Shown here: piece after piece, positions 1 to 7,865 of the stretch | How positions within the stretch are numbered: the first letter of the stretch is position 1 | Layout: every line of letters begins with the position of its first letter | NCBI GenBank assembly: GCA_049115955.1 | Contig: JAGDZJ010000009.1 | Coordinates: 62,001 to 126,000 of the forward strand | DNA length: 64,000 nt | DNA from: Salinispirillum sp049115955 | GTDB taxonomy: Bacteria; Pseudomonadota; Gammaproteobacteria; Pseudomonadales; Natronospirillaceae | Direction of reading: 5' to 3' | Notes under the pieces: generated by a model | Databases searched by the model: none | What the model was told of the DNA's origin: nothing | The model's input: the letters and a program-made list of their open reading frames with translations, nothing else | Position numbers and translations under genes: made by a program

Positions 1-880
1 CCATGTCCGAAAAATGCTGCGAATATCCGTTAATGACTTGCGCCAGCGCACCTTCAGCCCACTCGCCCGTATCAATGACTTGCTGTACTTCAGCGCCTAA
101 CGCTTGGTCGTCCAGCATATTGAGGTACACGTCGAACAGGGCTTGCTCTTCCGGCCGCAGTTCGGAGGCCAGCTTAGCACCGGCACGGCGAATGTCGTTC
201 TTGACCTGCTCCAGCGCAGTCTGCAACCGCAGCTTTTCTGCGGGGATATCGTCTGTGCGGCGCGACGGAATTTCCTGTAGATCCGCTGGCGGCACGACCA
301 ATACCGCCGTACCGATCGCCACGCCGGTCGCACCAGCCACACCTTCAAAGCGAATATCGTTCTGTGTGATGCCTGACAGCACACCATTGATGTCTTGCCC
401 GGAGGCTTCCGCGTGCGCGATAACACTCGCTAACTGGGCCGAAATAGTGACCAGGAAAGCTTCTTCACTTTCATCAAATCGACGCCGCTCTGGGCGTTGG
501 GCCGTTATAACGCCCAGCAGGCGCTTTTGGTGAATGATGGGAGCGGCCAAAAAGGCATTGAAGGGCTCTTCACCCAGCGATGAAACGTAATGATACGACG
601 GGTGATTGGGGGCATCTTCAAGATTGATCGGTTCTTCGCGCTTCCCGACAAGAGCGATGATGCCCTCATTGGTGCCTAAAGAGACCTTGCCGACTTCCTG
701 CTTATTCAAGCCTTCGGTCGCCATCAACACATAGCGGCGGGTGGTATCGTCAAATAGAAAAATCGAGCACACCTGTACTTCCATCGCATCGCGAACGCGC
801 TCTACGATGATGTTCAAGGCACTCTTCAGATCCCTCGCACTAGTAACTTCCTGTACGATCCGCTTCAGCGTGGTGAGCAT
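1..880 (-). CDS. ptsP: PtsP, phosphoenolpyruvate-protein phosphotransferase, N-terminal part
   Basis: First enzyme of the nitrogen-related phosphotransferase system (PTS-Ntr), which takes phosphate from PEP and passes it to NPr. The window holds only the N-terminal ~293 codons; the gene runs off the left edge. The reading frame from the ATG at 880 begins MLTTLKRIVQEV and gives a GAF sensor domain (about residues 1-165, with FLFDDT and GVITAQR), then the start of the PEP-utilising enzyme N-terminal region (GVAIGTAVLV near residue 185). The catalytic His and PEP-binding barrel lie outside. The start sits 41 bases inside the end of rppH, so the two are translationally linked, an order usual in pseudomonads. 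Confidence 0.9.
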   Translation of the reverse strand, partial: MLTTLKRIVQEVTSARDLKSALNIIVERVRDAMEVQVCSIFLFDDTTRRYVLMATEGLNKQEVGKVSLGTNEGIIALVGKREEPINLEDAPNHPSYHYVSSLGEEPFNAFLAAPIIHQKRLLGVITAQRPERRRFDESEEAFLVTISAQLASVIAHAEASGQDINGVLSGITQNDIRFEGVAGATGVAIGTAVLVVPPADLQEIPSRRTDDIPAEKLRLQTALEQVKNDIRRAGAKLASELRPEEQALFDVYLNMLDDQALGAEVQQVIDTGEWAEGALAQVINGYSQHFSDM

Positions 881-1376
881 GGTCAATAGTGTATCCCTTT
901 AAATCTTTGGCCAACCGAGGCGCGAGCTCTGCCAACGCCTGTCGGTATACCTGCTTTTTGAATGACACCACCTGTGTCAGTGGGTACCAGTAGCTAACCC
1001 ATTGCCAGCCATCAAACTCTGGTGTATCGCCACTCGACACATTAACCTTCTGATCGCGACAAGTCATGCGCAACAGAAACCATTTTTGTTTTTGCCCGAT
1101 ACACACCGGCAAACTGTTGTGGCGCATAAGGCGCTTAGGCAGTCGATACTTGAGCCAGCCGCGCGTACAAGCGATGACTTCAACATCATCCGGTGTCAGC
1201 CCTACTTCCTCGCGCAACTCTCGATACAACGCCTGCAAAGGCGTCTCGTCAGCCCGAATGCCACCTTGAGGAAACTGCCAAGCATCTTGCCCGATACGCC
1301 GTGCCCACAATACTTGCCCTTCGGGGTTCGCCAGTATGATTCCGACGTTGGGGCGATAACCATCGACGTCGATCAT
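840..1376 (-). CDS. rppH: RppH, RNA pyrophosphohydrolase (Nudix)
   Basis: Removes pyrophosphate from the 5' triphosphate end of mRNA, which starts RNase E-dependent decay. The 178-residue protein opens MIDVDGYRPNVGI, nearly identical to the family N-terminus, fixing the start. The Nudix box is complete at residues 38-60, with G38 and the REXXEE core (RELREE). The C-terminal tail after about residue 160 is slightly longer than in E. coli. The 3' end overlaps the ptsP start by 41 bases, giving an rppH-ptsP operon. No clear promoter was seen in the 184 bases up to the divergent HAD gene. Confidence 0.93.
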   Translation of the reverse strand: MIDVDGYRPNVGIILANPEGQVLWARRIGQDAWQFPQGGIRADETPLQALYRELREEVGLTPDDVEVIACTRGWLKYRLPKRLMRHNSLPVCIGQKQKWFLLRMTCRDQKVNVSSGDTPEFDGWQWVSYWYPLTQVVSFKKQVYRQALAELAPRLAKDLKGYTIDHAHHAEADRTGSY

Positions 1377-1560
1377 GAGATCGTTTCCAATACGGTTTAA
1401 TTAAGAGGATTGTTTCACACTGCAGGCGTTTCAGGCAACTTGGTAACGTGGGTTCCTGCTCATACTGCCCCCACTCAGAACATTTACGCACTTTCTGCAG
1501 GTGCTCCTTAAGGCTTTCAATGGCATAATAGCGTCCTGACTCTGGCCGGAACTGAACACT

Positions 1561-2214
1561 GTGAAATTAGCCATCTTCGACTTAGATAACACGCTGCTGG
1601 CGGGCGACAGCGATCACGCTTGGGGCGAGTTCCTAGTCAATAAAGGCCTTGTGAGCGACGCAGATCATCAACGCGCGAACGACTATTTTTATCAGCAGTA
1701 TCTGGCCGGTACACTCGATATTCACGAGTACGTCGCCTTTGTTGTTAAACCGTTGCAGCGGCTTTCAGAACGCGACCGTACGGCACTGCGCGCGGAATTT
1801 GTGCGTGACGTCGTTCAACCAATGATTGCGCCAGGTGCAGCCGCGTTGCTGCAAAAGCACCGGGAGCAAGGGCATGACCTGTTGATCATCACCGCAACGA
1901 ATCGTTTTGTGACCGCCCCGATTGCTGAGTTACTGGATGTGCCGCAATTACTGGCCACTGAACTCGAAGAGAGCGACGGTGAGTTCACGGGACGCATTGC
2001 CGGGACACCCGCGTTTCAAGCGGGAAAAATTGTGCGCCTGCACGCTTGGCTGGAACAACAAAATACACACTGTACTGAACACTATTTTTACAGCGACAGT
2101 CACAATGACCTGCCGCTGTTAAAGGAAGTCACTCATCCGGTTGCGGTTGATCCAGATGATGCTCTTCAATCCATTGCTGAGGAACTTGGATGGCCCGTTA
2201 TCTCTTTACGCTGA
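1561..2214 (+). CDS. HAD superfamily IB hydrolase, SerB/CicA-like (TIGR01490 type)
   Basis: A cytoplasmic phosphatase of the phosphoserine-phosphatase-like HAD subfamily IB. Start is GTG at 1561. Motif I is FDLDNT with the nucleophile D7 and D9; motif II threonine is in IITATN; a lysine lies in GKIVRLHAW; motif IV acidic residues are in YSDSHNDLP near residue 178. A helical cap between motifs I and II fits subclass I. The substrate cannot be inferred. It overlaps the imelysin-like gene by 25 bases and the HDOD gene follows, so all three are probably cotranscribed. Confidence 0.85.
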   Translation: MKLAIFDLDNTLLAGDSDHAWGEFLVNKGLVSDADHQRANDYFYQQYLAGTLDIHEYVAFVVKPLQRLSERDRTALRAEFVRDVVQPMIAPGAAALLQKHREQGHDLLIITATNRFVTAPIAELLDVPQLLATELEESDGEFTGRIAGTPAFQAGKIVRLHAWLEQQNTHCTEHYFYSDSHNDLPLLKEVTHPVAVDPDDALQSIAEELGWPVISLR

Positions 2215-3320
2215 GCGCTCTAAGCAGCACTGCTCTCCTATTGGCTGGCTGTGCGCAAGAGCCAGCAGAGTTGCCTGAAAGCACCGAAGGCGTTGCCCAA
2301 CAAGAGGTGGTCGCCCCAGTCGACCCCAGCGTCCTTGTGCCCGACGACGACAGCCTATACAACTGGCAATTCCAGAGCCTGCAATTATGCCAAAACGGTT
2401 ATGCCATTTTCCAGGAGTCGGTTTTAGATCTCGTATTGAGCACGGATCAGCTGTTGGCGACCCCCAATGCGGAAACCTTACAGGAAGCACAGGCGCGCTG
2501 GCGCACCGCCGTTGAAGCGTGGGGGGCGGCTGACCTGTGTACCCAGAAGCCGCTGATTACCGACGGCCAAGGCAGCTTTGCCGACCGTTACCAACGCACA
2601 GCAGCAGCACCGGTTCTGCCCGGCTATATCGACTCGATTCCGGGCTACAGCGATACCGGCCTGGTGCACGACAACACGGTAGCACTGAGCATTGAAAGTC
2701 TGATTGCCCAGCACCAGCTCAGTTTTGAGGAAGAAGTAGCCCTCGGCCTTTACGCGCTGGAAGTGCTGCTGTTTGGCGTAATGCCCCGAGAGCCTTGGGA
2801 CTTCAATAGCTCCGGCGGTGAAGCCGACAGCATGTCGCGGCGCGCAACCATTCTACGCCTAGTAACGGCAGATTTGTTAACACAAGCAGACGTTTGGCAA
2901 GCCAACTGGCCAGCGCGCATTGCGAACATGCGCCAGACTTACTCCCCAACCTATGAACTGACCTGGCTGATCGACAACTGGGGTTTGATGCTGCATAAAT
3001 TTGAACGGGCCCAGCAACTTCTGCGTGACGGGGATCCCGCACTGAGCCTAAACCCCCAGCATGATGCGCTGCGCTTCAAGGGGAGTCTCGAACATCTGGC
3101 GCTTTGGTGGCATAACCCCAACACCATCATGGTGGTCGACAAGCTCGGGCTTGATACCGATGCTTGGCAGGCGGTTGCAGCGACCGAGATGACCGTAAGC
3201 AACGCCTCAGTGGCGGAGTGGGAGCGCCTCGGCCAAGCGGTGCCTACACTCATTGCACAGTTGAACGGACTGCGCCAGGAAGTGGAAGAACAGTGGCACA
3301 CAAGAGTGCAAGTACGCTGA
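2190..3320 (+). CDS. Imelysin-like (peptidase M75 family) lipoprotein
   Basis: A 376-residue exported lipoprotein: signal peptide with lipobox LLAGC (Cys about residue 21), followed by an acidic Pro-rich linker. The body resembles the imelysin/EfeO-type domain linked to iron uptake, with the GxHxxE-like site appearing as GLYALEVLLFG at about residue 185. The usual His is Tyr here, while the Glu is kept. The start has a good GAGGAAC ribosome site inside the preceding HAD gene (25-base overlap). Family assignment is good; metal binding or proteolysis is uncertain because of the substituted residue. No EfeU or EfeB is nearby. Confidence 0.7.
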   Translation: MARYLFTLSALSSTALLLAGCAQEPAELPESTEGVAQQEVVAPVDPSVLVPDDDSLYNWQFQSLQLCQNGYAIFQESVLDLVLSTDQLLATPNAETLQEAQARWRTAVEAWGAADLCTQKPLITDGQGSFADRYQRTAAAPVLPGYIDSIPGYSDTGLVHDNTVALSIESLIAQHQLSFEEEVALGLYALEVLLFGVMPREPWDFNSSGGEADSMSRRATILRLVTADLLTQADVWQANWPARIANMRQTYSPTYELTWLIDNWGLMLHKFERAQQLLRDGDPALSLNPQHDALRFKGSLEHLALWWHNPNTIMVVDKLGLDTDAWQAVAATEMTVSNASVAEWERLGQAVPTLIAQLNGLRQEVEEQWHTRVQVR

Positions 3321-3330
3321 GGAAACACAG

Positions 3331-4212
3331 ATGACGACCATATTGAATGACGAGCAAATTAAGCAAATATTGCAGGGCATCGTTATACCACCGCAGCCGC
3401 AAATTATGGTCGACTTGCAGATGGAGCAGATGCACCCTGAGCCAGAAATTGATCGTATTGCCGAATTGATTCGCCAAGACGTCGGTCTTGCGGGCACCAT
3501 GCTGAAGATTGTAAATTCGCCCTTGTATGGCCTGAGCAATACCATTCAATCGGTGCATCAAGCCGTCATGCTGCTAGGTTTGAATACGGTCACCAACATC
3601 GTCAATGGTCTCAGCATCAAAGGCGAGCTTAATGATCGAGAAATCGTCGAGCTAAACCGTTTTTGGGATACCGCGATGGACATTGCCATCGTGAGCGCAT
3701 CCATTGCCAAACAAGTCGGTTATGCCAACCCGGAAGAGGCCTACAACTTAGGCTTATTTCACAATGTGGGCATCCCGCTGATGCACAAACGTTTCGACAA
3801 TTATTTCAGCGTACTCGAGCATGCTTACACGGGGCAGCATGCGCGCATCATCGACACAGAAAATGAAGCATTTAAAACTAATCACGCGGTGGTTGGCTAT
3901 TACTGCGCGCGCTCTTGGAATCAACCGGCCCATCTGGCGTCAGTGATTGCAGATCACCACAACGTACAGCACCTGTTCGAACGAAGCGCCCAATCAACCA
4001 CCCAAGGCAATTCATTGGTGTTGGTGGCCATACTGAAAATGGCGGAGCACATGTGCGGTAATTATGCGGTACTGGGTAAGCAGGAGCGTGACCACGAATG
4101 GGAAAGTATCAGTGATTTGGTGCTAGACACCTTAGGGCTGAACGCTTACGAGATGGATACCATGAAGGTCATTTTTGATGAGCGTGGGATCAATATGCGG
4201 TATTGCTACTAG
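3331..4212 (+). CDS. HDOD domain signalling protein
   Basis: A 293-residue soluble protein that is essentially one HDOD domain, an HD-related output module lacking the catalytic metal pair and found in bacterial signalling proteins. Typical features are IPPQPQIMVDL, the segment LIRQDVGLAGTMLKIVNSPLYGL, and AVMLLGLNTVTNIV. LFHNVGIPLM occupies the position of the HD-type helix, and ADHHNVQHL comes later. There is no GGDEF, EAL or receiver domain fused. The ribosome site GAGGAAA is 6-7 bases ahead of the ATG and 10 bases after the imelysin-like stop, so it is probably the last gene of that operon. Partner unknown. Confidence 0.85.
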   Translation: MTTILNDEQIKQILQGIVIPPQPQIMVDLQMEQMHPEPEIDRIAELIRQDVGLAGTMLKIVNSPLYGLSNTIQSVHQAVMLLGLNTVTNIVNGLSIKGELNDREIVELNRFWDTAMDIAIVSASIAKQVGYANPEEAYNLGLFHNVGIPLMHKRFDNYFSVLEHAYTGQHARIIDTENEAFKTNHAVVGYYCARSWNQPAHLASVIADHHNVQHLFERSAQSTTQGNSLVLVAILKMAEHMCGNYAVLGKQERDHEWESISDLVLDTLGLNAYEMDTMKVIFDERGINMRYCY

Positions 4213-4222
4213 GGGGGTTCCA

Positions 4223-4289
4223 GGGCGCACTTCCGTGTGCGCCCGTAAATCGCTTGCGAAGCAGTGCTTCGCATGGCCCTAACGGGCCA
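4223..4289. terminator. Three consecutive hairpins between convergent HDOD gene and rho
   Basis: Three perfect inverted repeats lie end to end in the 84-base gap between convergent genes: an 8-bp stem 4223-4230/4237-4244, an 8-bp stem 4255-4262/4266-4273, and a 6-bp stem 4274-4279/4284-4289. None has a T-run behind it. They are likely a bidirectional transcription end or mRNA 3'-end protection, or a REP-like cluster. Confidence 0.55.
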
Positions 4290-4296
4290 CCGCGAT

Positions 4297-5553
4297 TCAC
4301 CCCTTCATCGAGTCGAAGAATTCGCCATTGGTTTTCGAGCCTTTCAGCTTGTCCAATAGGAAGTCGATCGATTGGGTATCTTCCATTTCTGCCAGCAATT
4401 TGCGCAATATCCACAAACGCTGCAATTCGCTAGGCTTCACCAACCGCTCTTCACGACGGGTACCGCTGCGACGAATATTAATGGCTGGGAAGGTGCGCTT
4501 CTCGGCGATCTTACGATCCAAATGCACTTCCATATTACCGGTGCCTTTGAATTCTTCGTAGATGACTTCGTCCATCTTTGAACCGGTATCCACCAACGCG
4601 GTGGCGATGATGGTCAATGAACCACCCTCTTCCAAATTTCGCGCAGCACCGAAGAAGCGCTTAGGACGCTCCAACGCATGAGCATCCACACCACCCGTCA
4701 ATACCTTACCTGATGACGGCACTACGGTGTTGTAAGCACGTGCCAGGCGAGTAATAGAATCGAGTAGGATAACCACATCACGCTTATGCTCGGTCAGACG
4801 CTTGGCTTTTTCGATGACCATTTCGGCCACCTGAACGTGCCGTGATGGTGGCTCATCAAATGTAGAGGCAACCACTTCACCGCGCACCGAACGCTGCATT
4901 TCAGTAACTTCTTCCGGGCGCTCATCGATCAACAGCACGATCAGATCAACTTCCGGTGAGTTCTTCACAATCGCCTGCGCGATGTGCTGCAGCATCAGCG
5001 TTTTACCGGCCTTAGGCGGAGCCACGATCAAGCCGCGCTGACCCTTACCGATCGGTGATACCAAGTCGAGAATACGGCCTGTGAGATCTTCGGTAGAGCC
5101 GTTACCCGCTTCTAACGTAAGACGCTCGTCTGGAAACAGTGGTGTGAGGTTTTCAAACAGAATTTTGTTGCGTGAGGATTCGTTGTCTTCGCCATTGATG
5201 GTATCAATTTTTAACAGGGCGAAATAACGCTCACCTTCTTTTGGTGGCCGAATCTTCCCGGCGATGGTGTCGCCAGTGCGCAAGTTAAAACGTCGAATCT
5301 GACTGGGCGAGACGTATATATCGTCCGGGCCTGCCAGATAAGAACTGGTGGCAGAACGCAGGAAACCGAAGCCATCCTGCAGGATTTCCAACACTCCTTC
5401 GCCGTATATGTCTTCGCCGCTTTTGGCGTGACGTTTTAGGATGGTAAAGATCAGATCCTGCTTACGGGTACGGGTTACGTTTTCAAGGCCCATGCCTTGT
5501 GCGATTTCAAGTAACTCCGGAACCGGCTTGGTTTTCAGCTCACTCAGATTCAT
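4297..5553 (-). CDS. rho: Transcription termination factor Rho
   Basis: Hexameric RNA-dependent ATPase that ends transcription at C-rich unstructured RNA. It is 418 residues, family length, with no insertion domain. It has the N-terminal Rho helical domain (MNLSELKTKPVPELL), the cold-shock-like RNA-binding fold (DGFGFLRS), Walker A in APPKAGKTLM, Walker B in VILLDSITRLAR, and the R-loop segment LTGGVDAHALERPKR. It is monocistronic between trxA and the convergent HDOD gene. A strong sigma-70-like promoter lies about 90 bases upstream of the start, leaving a structured leader that suggests autoregulation. Confidence 0.98.
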   Translation of the reverse strand: MNLSELKTKPVPELLEIAQGMGLENVTRTRKQDLIFTILKRHAKSGEDIYGEGVLEILQDGFGFLRSATSSYLAGPDDIYVSPSQIRRFNLRTGDTIAGKIRPPKEGERYFALLKIDTINGEDNESSRNKILFENLTPLFPDERLTLEAGNGSTEDLTGRILDLVSPIGKGQRGLIVAPPKAGKTLMLQHIAQAIVKNSPEVDLIVLLIDERPEEVTEMQRSVRGEVVASTFDEPPSRHVQVAEMVIEKAKRLTEHKRDVVILLDSITRLARAYNTVVPSSGKVLTGGVDAHALERPKRFFGAARNLEEGGSLTIIATALVDTGSKMDEVIYEEFKGTGNMEVHLDRKIAEKRTFPAINIRRSGTRREERLVKPSELQRLWILRKLLAEMEDTQSIDFLLDKLKGSKTNGEFFDSMKG

Positions 5554-5619
5554 AGGAAAGACGTTTTAAGTTAATAAAAAGATAATTAGAAAAGGAAGTT
5601 TTTTCTCGGATGGGAGACG

Positions 5620-5638
5620 CAGGATCGGCGGGATCCTG
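5620..5638 (-). promoter_or_regulatory. Leader hairpin of rho
   Basis: A 7-bp perfect inverted repeat (5620-5626 and 5632-5638, 5-base loop) lies at the expected 5' end of the rho transcript, just downstream of the predicted promoter. E. coli rho is autoregulated through its leader; a similar role here is inference. It might instead mark the end of trxA transcripts. Confidence 0.4.
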
Positions 5639-5643
5639 ACGCA

Positions 5644-5672
5644 ACTATAGTGGCAAACCGATGGGCTGTCTA
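5644..5672 (-). promoter_or_regulatory. Sigma-70-type promoter of rho
   Basis: On the minus strand, TAGACA (5672-5667) is separated by exactly 17 bases from TATAGT (5649-5644), 5/6 matches at each element. The predicted start, near 5637, gives an 84-base leader before the rho ATG at 5553. Confidence 0.6.
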
Positions 5673-5813
5673 TAGGGTACTTCTAAAAACCCGACAAAAT
5701 GCGCTTTGGCTTGCCAGAACGATTCATAGCCTATTAAAACGGCGAACGATCATACATCACCGCTTGACGAAGTAACCCTACTAAAGGGGAATCGCCAAGC
5801 GGCAAAAAGCATT

Positions 5814-6140
5814 TTACAAGCTGCTGTCGATAAACTCGATCAGTTGCGACTTGGATAATGCGCCGACTTTAGTCGCTGCAACATTACCGTTTTTGAAAAT
5901 CATCAAAGTAGGAATGCCGCGAATACCGTATTTAGGTGGTGTCGCTTGATTCTCGTCGATGTTCAATTTGGCAACGGTCAACTTGTCCGCATATTCAACA
6001 GCCACTTCTTCCAATACTGGAGCGATCATTTTGCAGGGACCACACCACTCAGCCCAATAATCTACCAATACTGGTTTGTCAGATTCCAAAACGTCACTGC
6101 CGAACGAGTCGTCAGATACATTAACGATGTGGTCACTCAT
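5814..6140 (-). CDS. trxA: Thioredoxin 1
   Basis: General cytoplasmic dithiol reductant for ribonucleotide reductase, methionine sulfoxide reductase and others. It is 108 residues, the standard single-domain length. The active site WCGPC is at residues 32-36, and the cis-Pro is in GIPTLMIF. It lies just upstream of rho on the same strand, the common trxA-rho order of gammaproteobacteria. A short palindrome at 6160-6174 lies upstream of the start; no function can be assigned to it. Confidence 0.97.
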   Translation of the reverse strand: MSDHIVNVSDDSFGSDVLESDKPVLVDYWAEWCGPCKMIAPVLEEVAVEYADKLTVAKLNIDENQATPPKYGIRGIPTLMIFKNGNVAATKVGALSKSQLIEFIDSSL

Positions 6141-6249
6141 AAAGTCTGATCCAAGTTAGAATGTGTTTCACATTAGAGGGCTGCAACGATAAGGGTTTTA
6201 TGCGTGGATTTCAAAACATTCCTGCCCCTTTTCGTGCTGAATACGCCTA

Positions 6250-7242
6250 TCAGCTTGATAGTTTTTGCGCTGCCCACTTCGCATAATAGGTCAAAATACC
6301 ATCAGCACCGGCCCGCTTAAAGCACAGCAGTGACTCCATAATCGCGTCTTCAGACAGCCAGCCTTGCGCAATAGCGCCCTGCAACATTGCGTACTCGCCG
6401 CTGACTTGGTACACCATGGTAGGCATTTGAAACTGGTCTTTCACCCGCCGCACAATATCCAAATAAGGCATGCCGGGCTTAATCATCACCATATCCGCAC
6501 CTTCGGCAATGTCGAGAGCGACTTCATGGAGCGCTTCGTTGCTGTTCGCCGGATCCATCTGGTAGGTGTGTTTGTTGCCGCCCGCCAAATTGCCTGCCGA
6601 ACCTACGGCGTCACGGAACGGTCCGTAAAACGCCGAGGCGTACTTGGCGGAATAGGCCATGATGCGCGTGTTCACATGGTCGGTGTCTTCCAGCGCTTCA
6701 CGCAGTGCACCAACACGGCCGTCCATCATGTCGGATGGCGCAACAATATCTGCCCCGGCGTCCGCATGCGACAGTGCTTGCTTGACCAAAACGTCCAGCG
6801 TCACATCATTATCAACGTAACCGGTGGCATCGAGAATGCCGTCTTGCCCGTGCGTGGTAAAGGGGTCCAGTGCTACATCCGTCATAACGCCCAGCTCTGG
6901 TACGGCCGCTTTGATCGCCCGCACGGCACGCTGCGCCAGCCCGTCGGGGTTGTACGCCTCTTCAGCCAACAAGGACTTGGCCGCCAAAGGCGTGACGGGA
7001 AACAGTGCCAGCACTGGGATTCCCAAGGCATGGATGACTTTGGCTTCCTCCACCAGCAAATCAATCGACAGCCGCTCCACGCCCGGCATGGACATCACCG
7101 GTTCGCGCTGCCCTTCGCCTTCGAGCACAAACATCGGATAAATGAGGTCCGCTGCCTGCAACGTATGCTCGCGCATCAAGGCGCGACTGAACCCATCTTT
7201 GCGCATGCGACGCGGACGGCTGGCGGGATACTGCTGAAACAT
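6250..7242 (-). CDS. hemB: Delta-aminolevulinic acid dehydratase (porphobilinogen synthase)
   Basis: Condenses two 5-aminolevulinate molecules to porphobilinogen in haem synthesis. It is 330 residues. The Schiff-base lysine lies in MVMIKPGMPYLD and the second active-site lysine in AYSAKYASAFYGPF. The metal-site segment reads DVALDPFTTHGQDGIL, with Asp/Ala where zinc-dependent enzymes have three Cys; this is the Mg-stimulated type described in Pseudomonas aeruginosa. A TATAAT element lies about 43 bases upstream. It is divergent from a small lipoprotein gene. Confidence 0.97.
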   Translation of the reverse strand: MFQQYPASRPRRMRKDGFSRALMREHTLQAADLIYPMFVLEGEGQREPVMSMPGVERLSIDLLVEEAKVIHALGIPVLALFPVTPLAAKSLLAEEAYNPDGLAQRAVRAIKAAVPELGVMTDVALDPFTTHGQDGILDATGYVDNDVTLDVLVKQALSHADAGADIVAPSDMMDGRVGALREALEDTDHVNTRIMAYSAKYASAFYGPFRDAVGSAGNLAGGNKHTYQMDPANSNEALHEVALDIAEGADMVMIKPGMPYLDIVRRVKDQFQMPTMVYQVSGEYAMLQGAIAQGWLSEDAIMESLLCFKRAGADGILTYYAKWAAQKLSS

Positions 7243-7284
7243 AGGGTTGACCTGCGGTTGTTGAGTGGCGAACGATGATGCCGG

Positions 7285-7290
7285 ATTATA
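7285..7290 (-). promoter_or_regulatory. Putative -10 element for hemB
   Basis: TATAAT on the minus strand, 43 bases before the hemB start. The -35 region is poor (TTTAGT at 17 bases spacing), so activation or a weak promoter is possible. Confidence 0.4.
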
Positions 7291-7392
7291 CTAGGGCACT
7301 GCGGTAAACTAAAAGGCCTGACCAACGAACCACGCGCTCGATACATTATCGGATGCACCCTGAAGATTTTACGGCTCCCGCCGATACTAAGG

Positions 7393-7821
7393 TTGAGCCT
7401 TAACCTGACTATTGATTCGATGACGCAGCTTCGTACCCTTGCCCCACGTGCAAGGCAACGCCTTACCGCTCTATTACTGACATTGGGAACGATGTGGGTG
7501 CTGAGTAGCTGTGTCAATCAGCCGCAGTATCGCGACCTTGAAGAGTATTGGTCATTCGCGGAGCTGTACGATTTTGCTTATCTCACCTGTATTGCTCAGA
7601 CATATCGCCAAGAAGGGCGAACGGCCAACGCCGAAAGATTAGATGTGGAGATATGGCAGTACATTGAAAATGGCGCGTACCCCGCCAGCGCTTACGGGCA
7701 AGTAAAAACAGCCTCACGTCAGTACGCTGCTCATATTCCCAGCGGCGATTCCAACGCTGGTTGCGCGCGCTGGAAGGGCGATGACGCTCTAACGGCGGTG
7801 ATTCGACACAGCATGCGCTAA
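7393..7821 (+). CDS. Small hypothetical lipoprotein
   Basis: A 142-residue protein of unknown function. A basic N-terminus and hydrophobic stretch run to a lipobox-like LSSC at about residue 39, so the mature part is only ~104 residues. The long pre-lipobox region favours the internal ATG at 7420 (MTQLRTL...), which gives a 30-residue signal peptide. The mature part is rich in Tyr and Ala, with a second Cys in YLTCIAQTYRQ and a third near the C-terminus (NAGCARW). No domain was recognised. It is alone between divergent hemB and convergent yheS. Confidence 0.6.
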   Translation: MSLNLTIDSMTQLRTLAPRARQRLTALLLTLGTMWVLSSCVNQPQYRDLEEYWSFAELYDFAYLTCIAQTYRQEGRTANAERLDVEIWQYIENGAYPASAYGQVKTASRQYAAHIPSGDSNAGCARWKGDDALTAVIRHSMR

Positions 7822-7826
7822 GCTTC

Positions 7827-7865
7827 GTATGAGGCCGCCGAGTATCTTACTCGGCGGCCTCATAC
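7827..7865. terminator. Perfect 18-bp inverted repeat overlapping the yheS 3' end
   Basis: Arms 7827-7844 and 7848-7865 are perfectly complementary with a 3-base loop. The right arm is also the last codons of yheS (ending EAAE) and the loop holds part of its stop codon. There is no T-run on either strand, so it would act as a bidirectional end or 3' stabiliser for the convergent pair. Confidence 0.65.

Noticed and set aside
6364..7278. 304-codon plus-strand open frame opposite hemB
   Set aside because: It mirrors the hemB coding frame, is His/Arg/Gln rich without any domain, and hemB is unambiguous.
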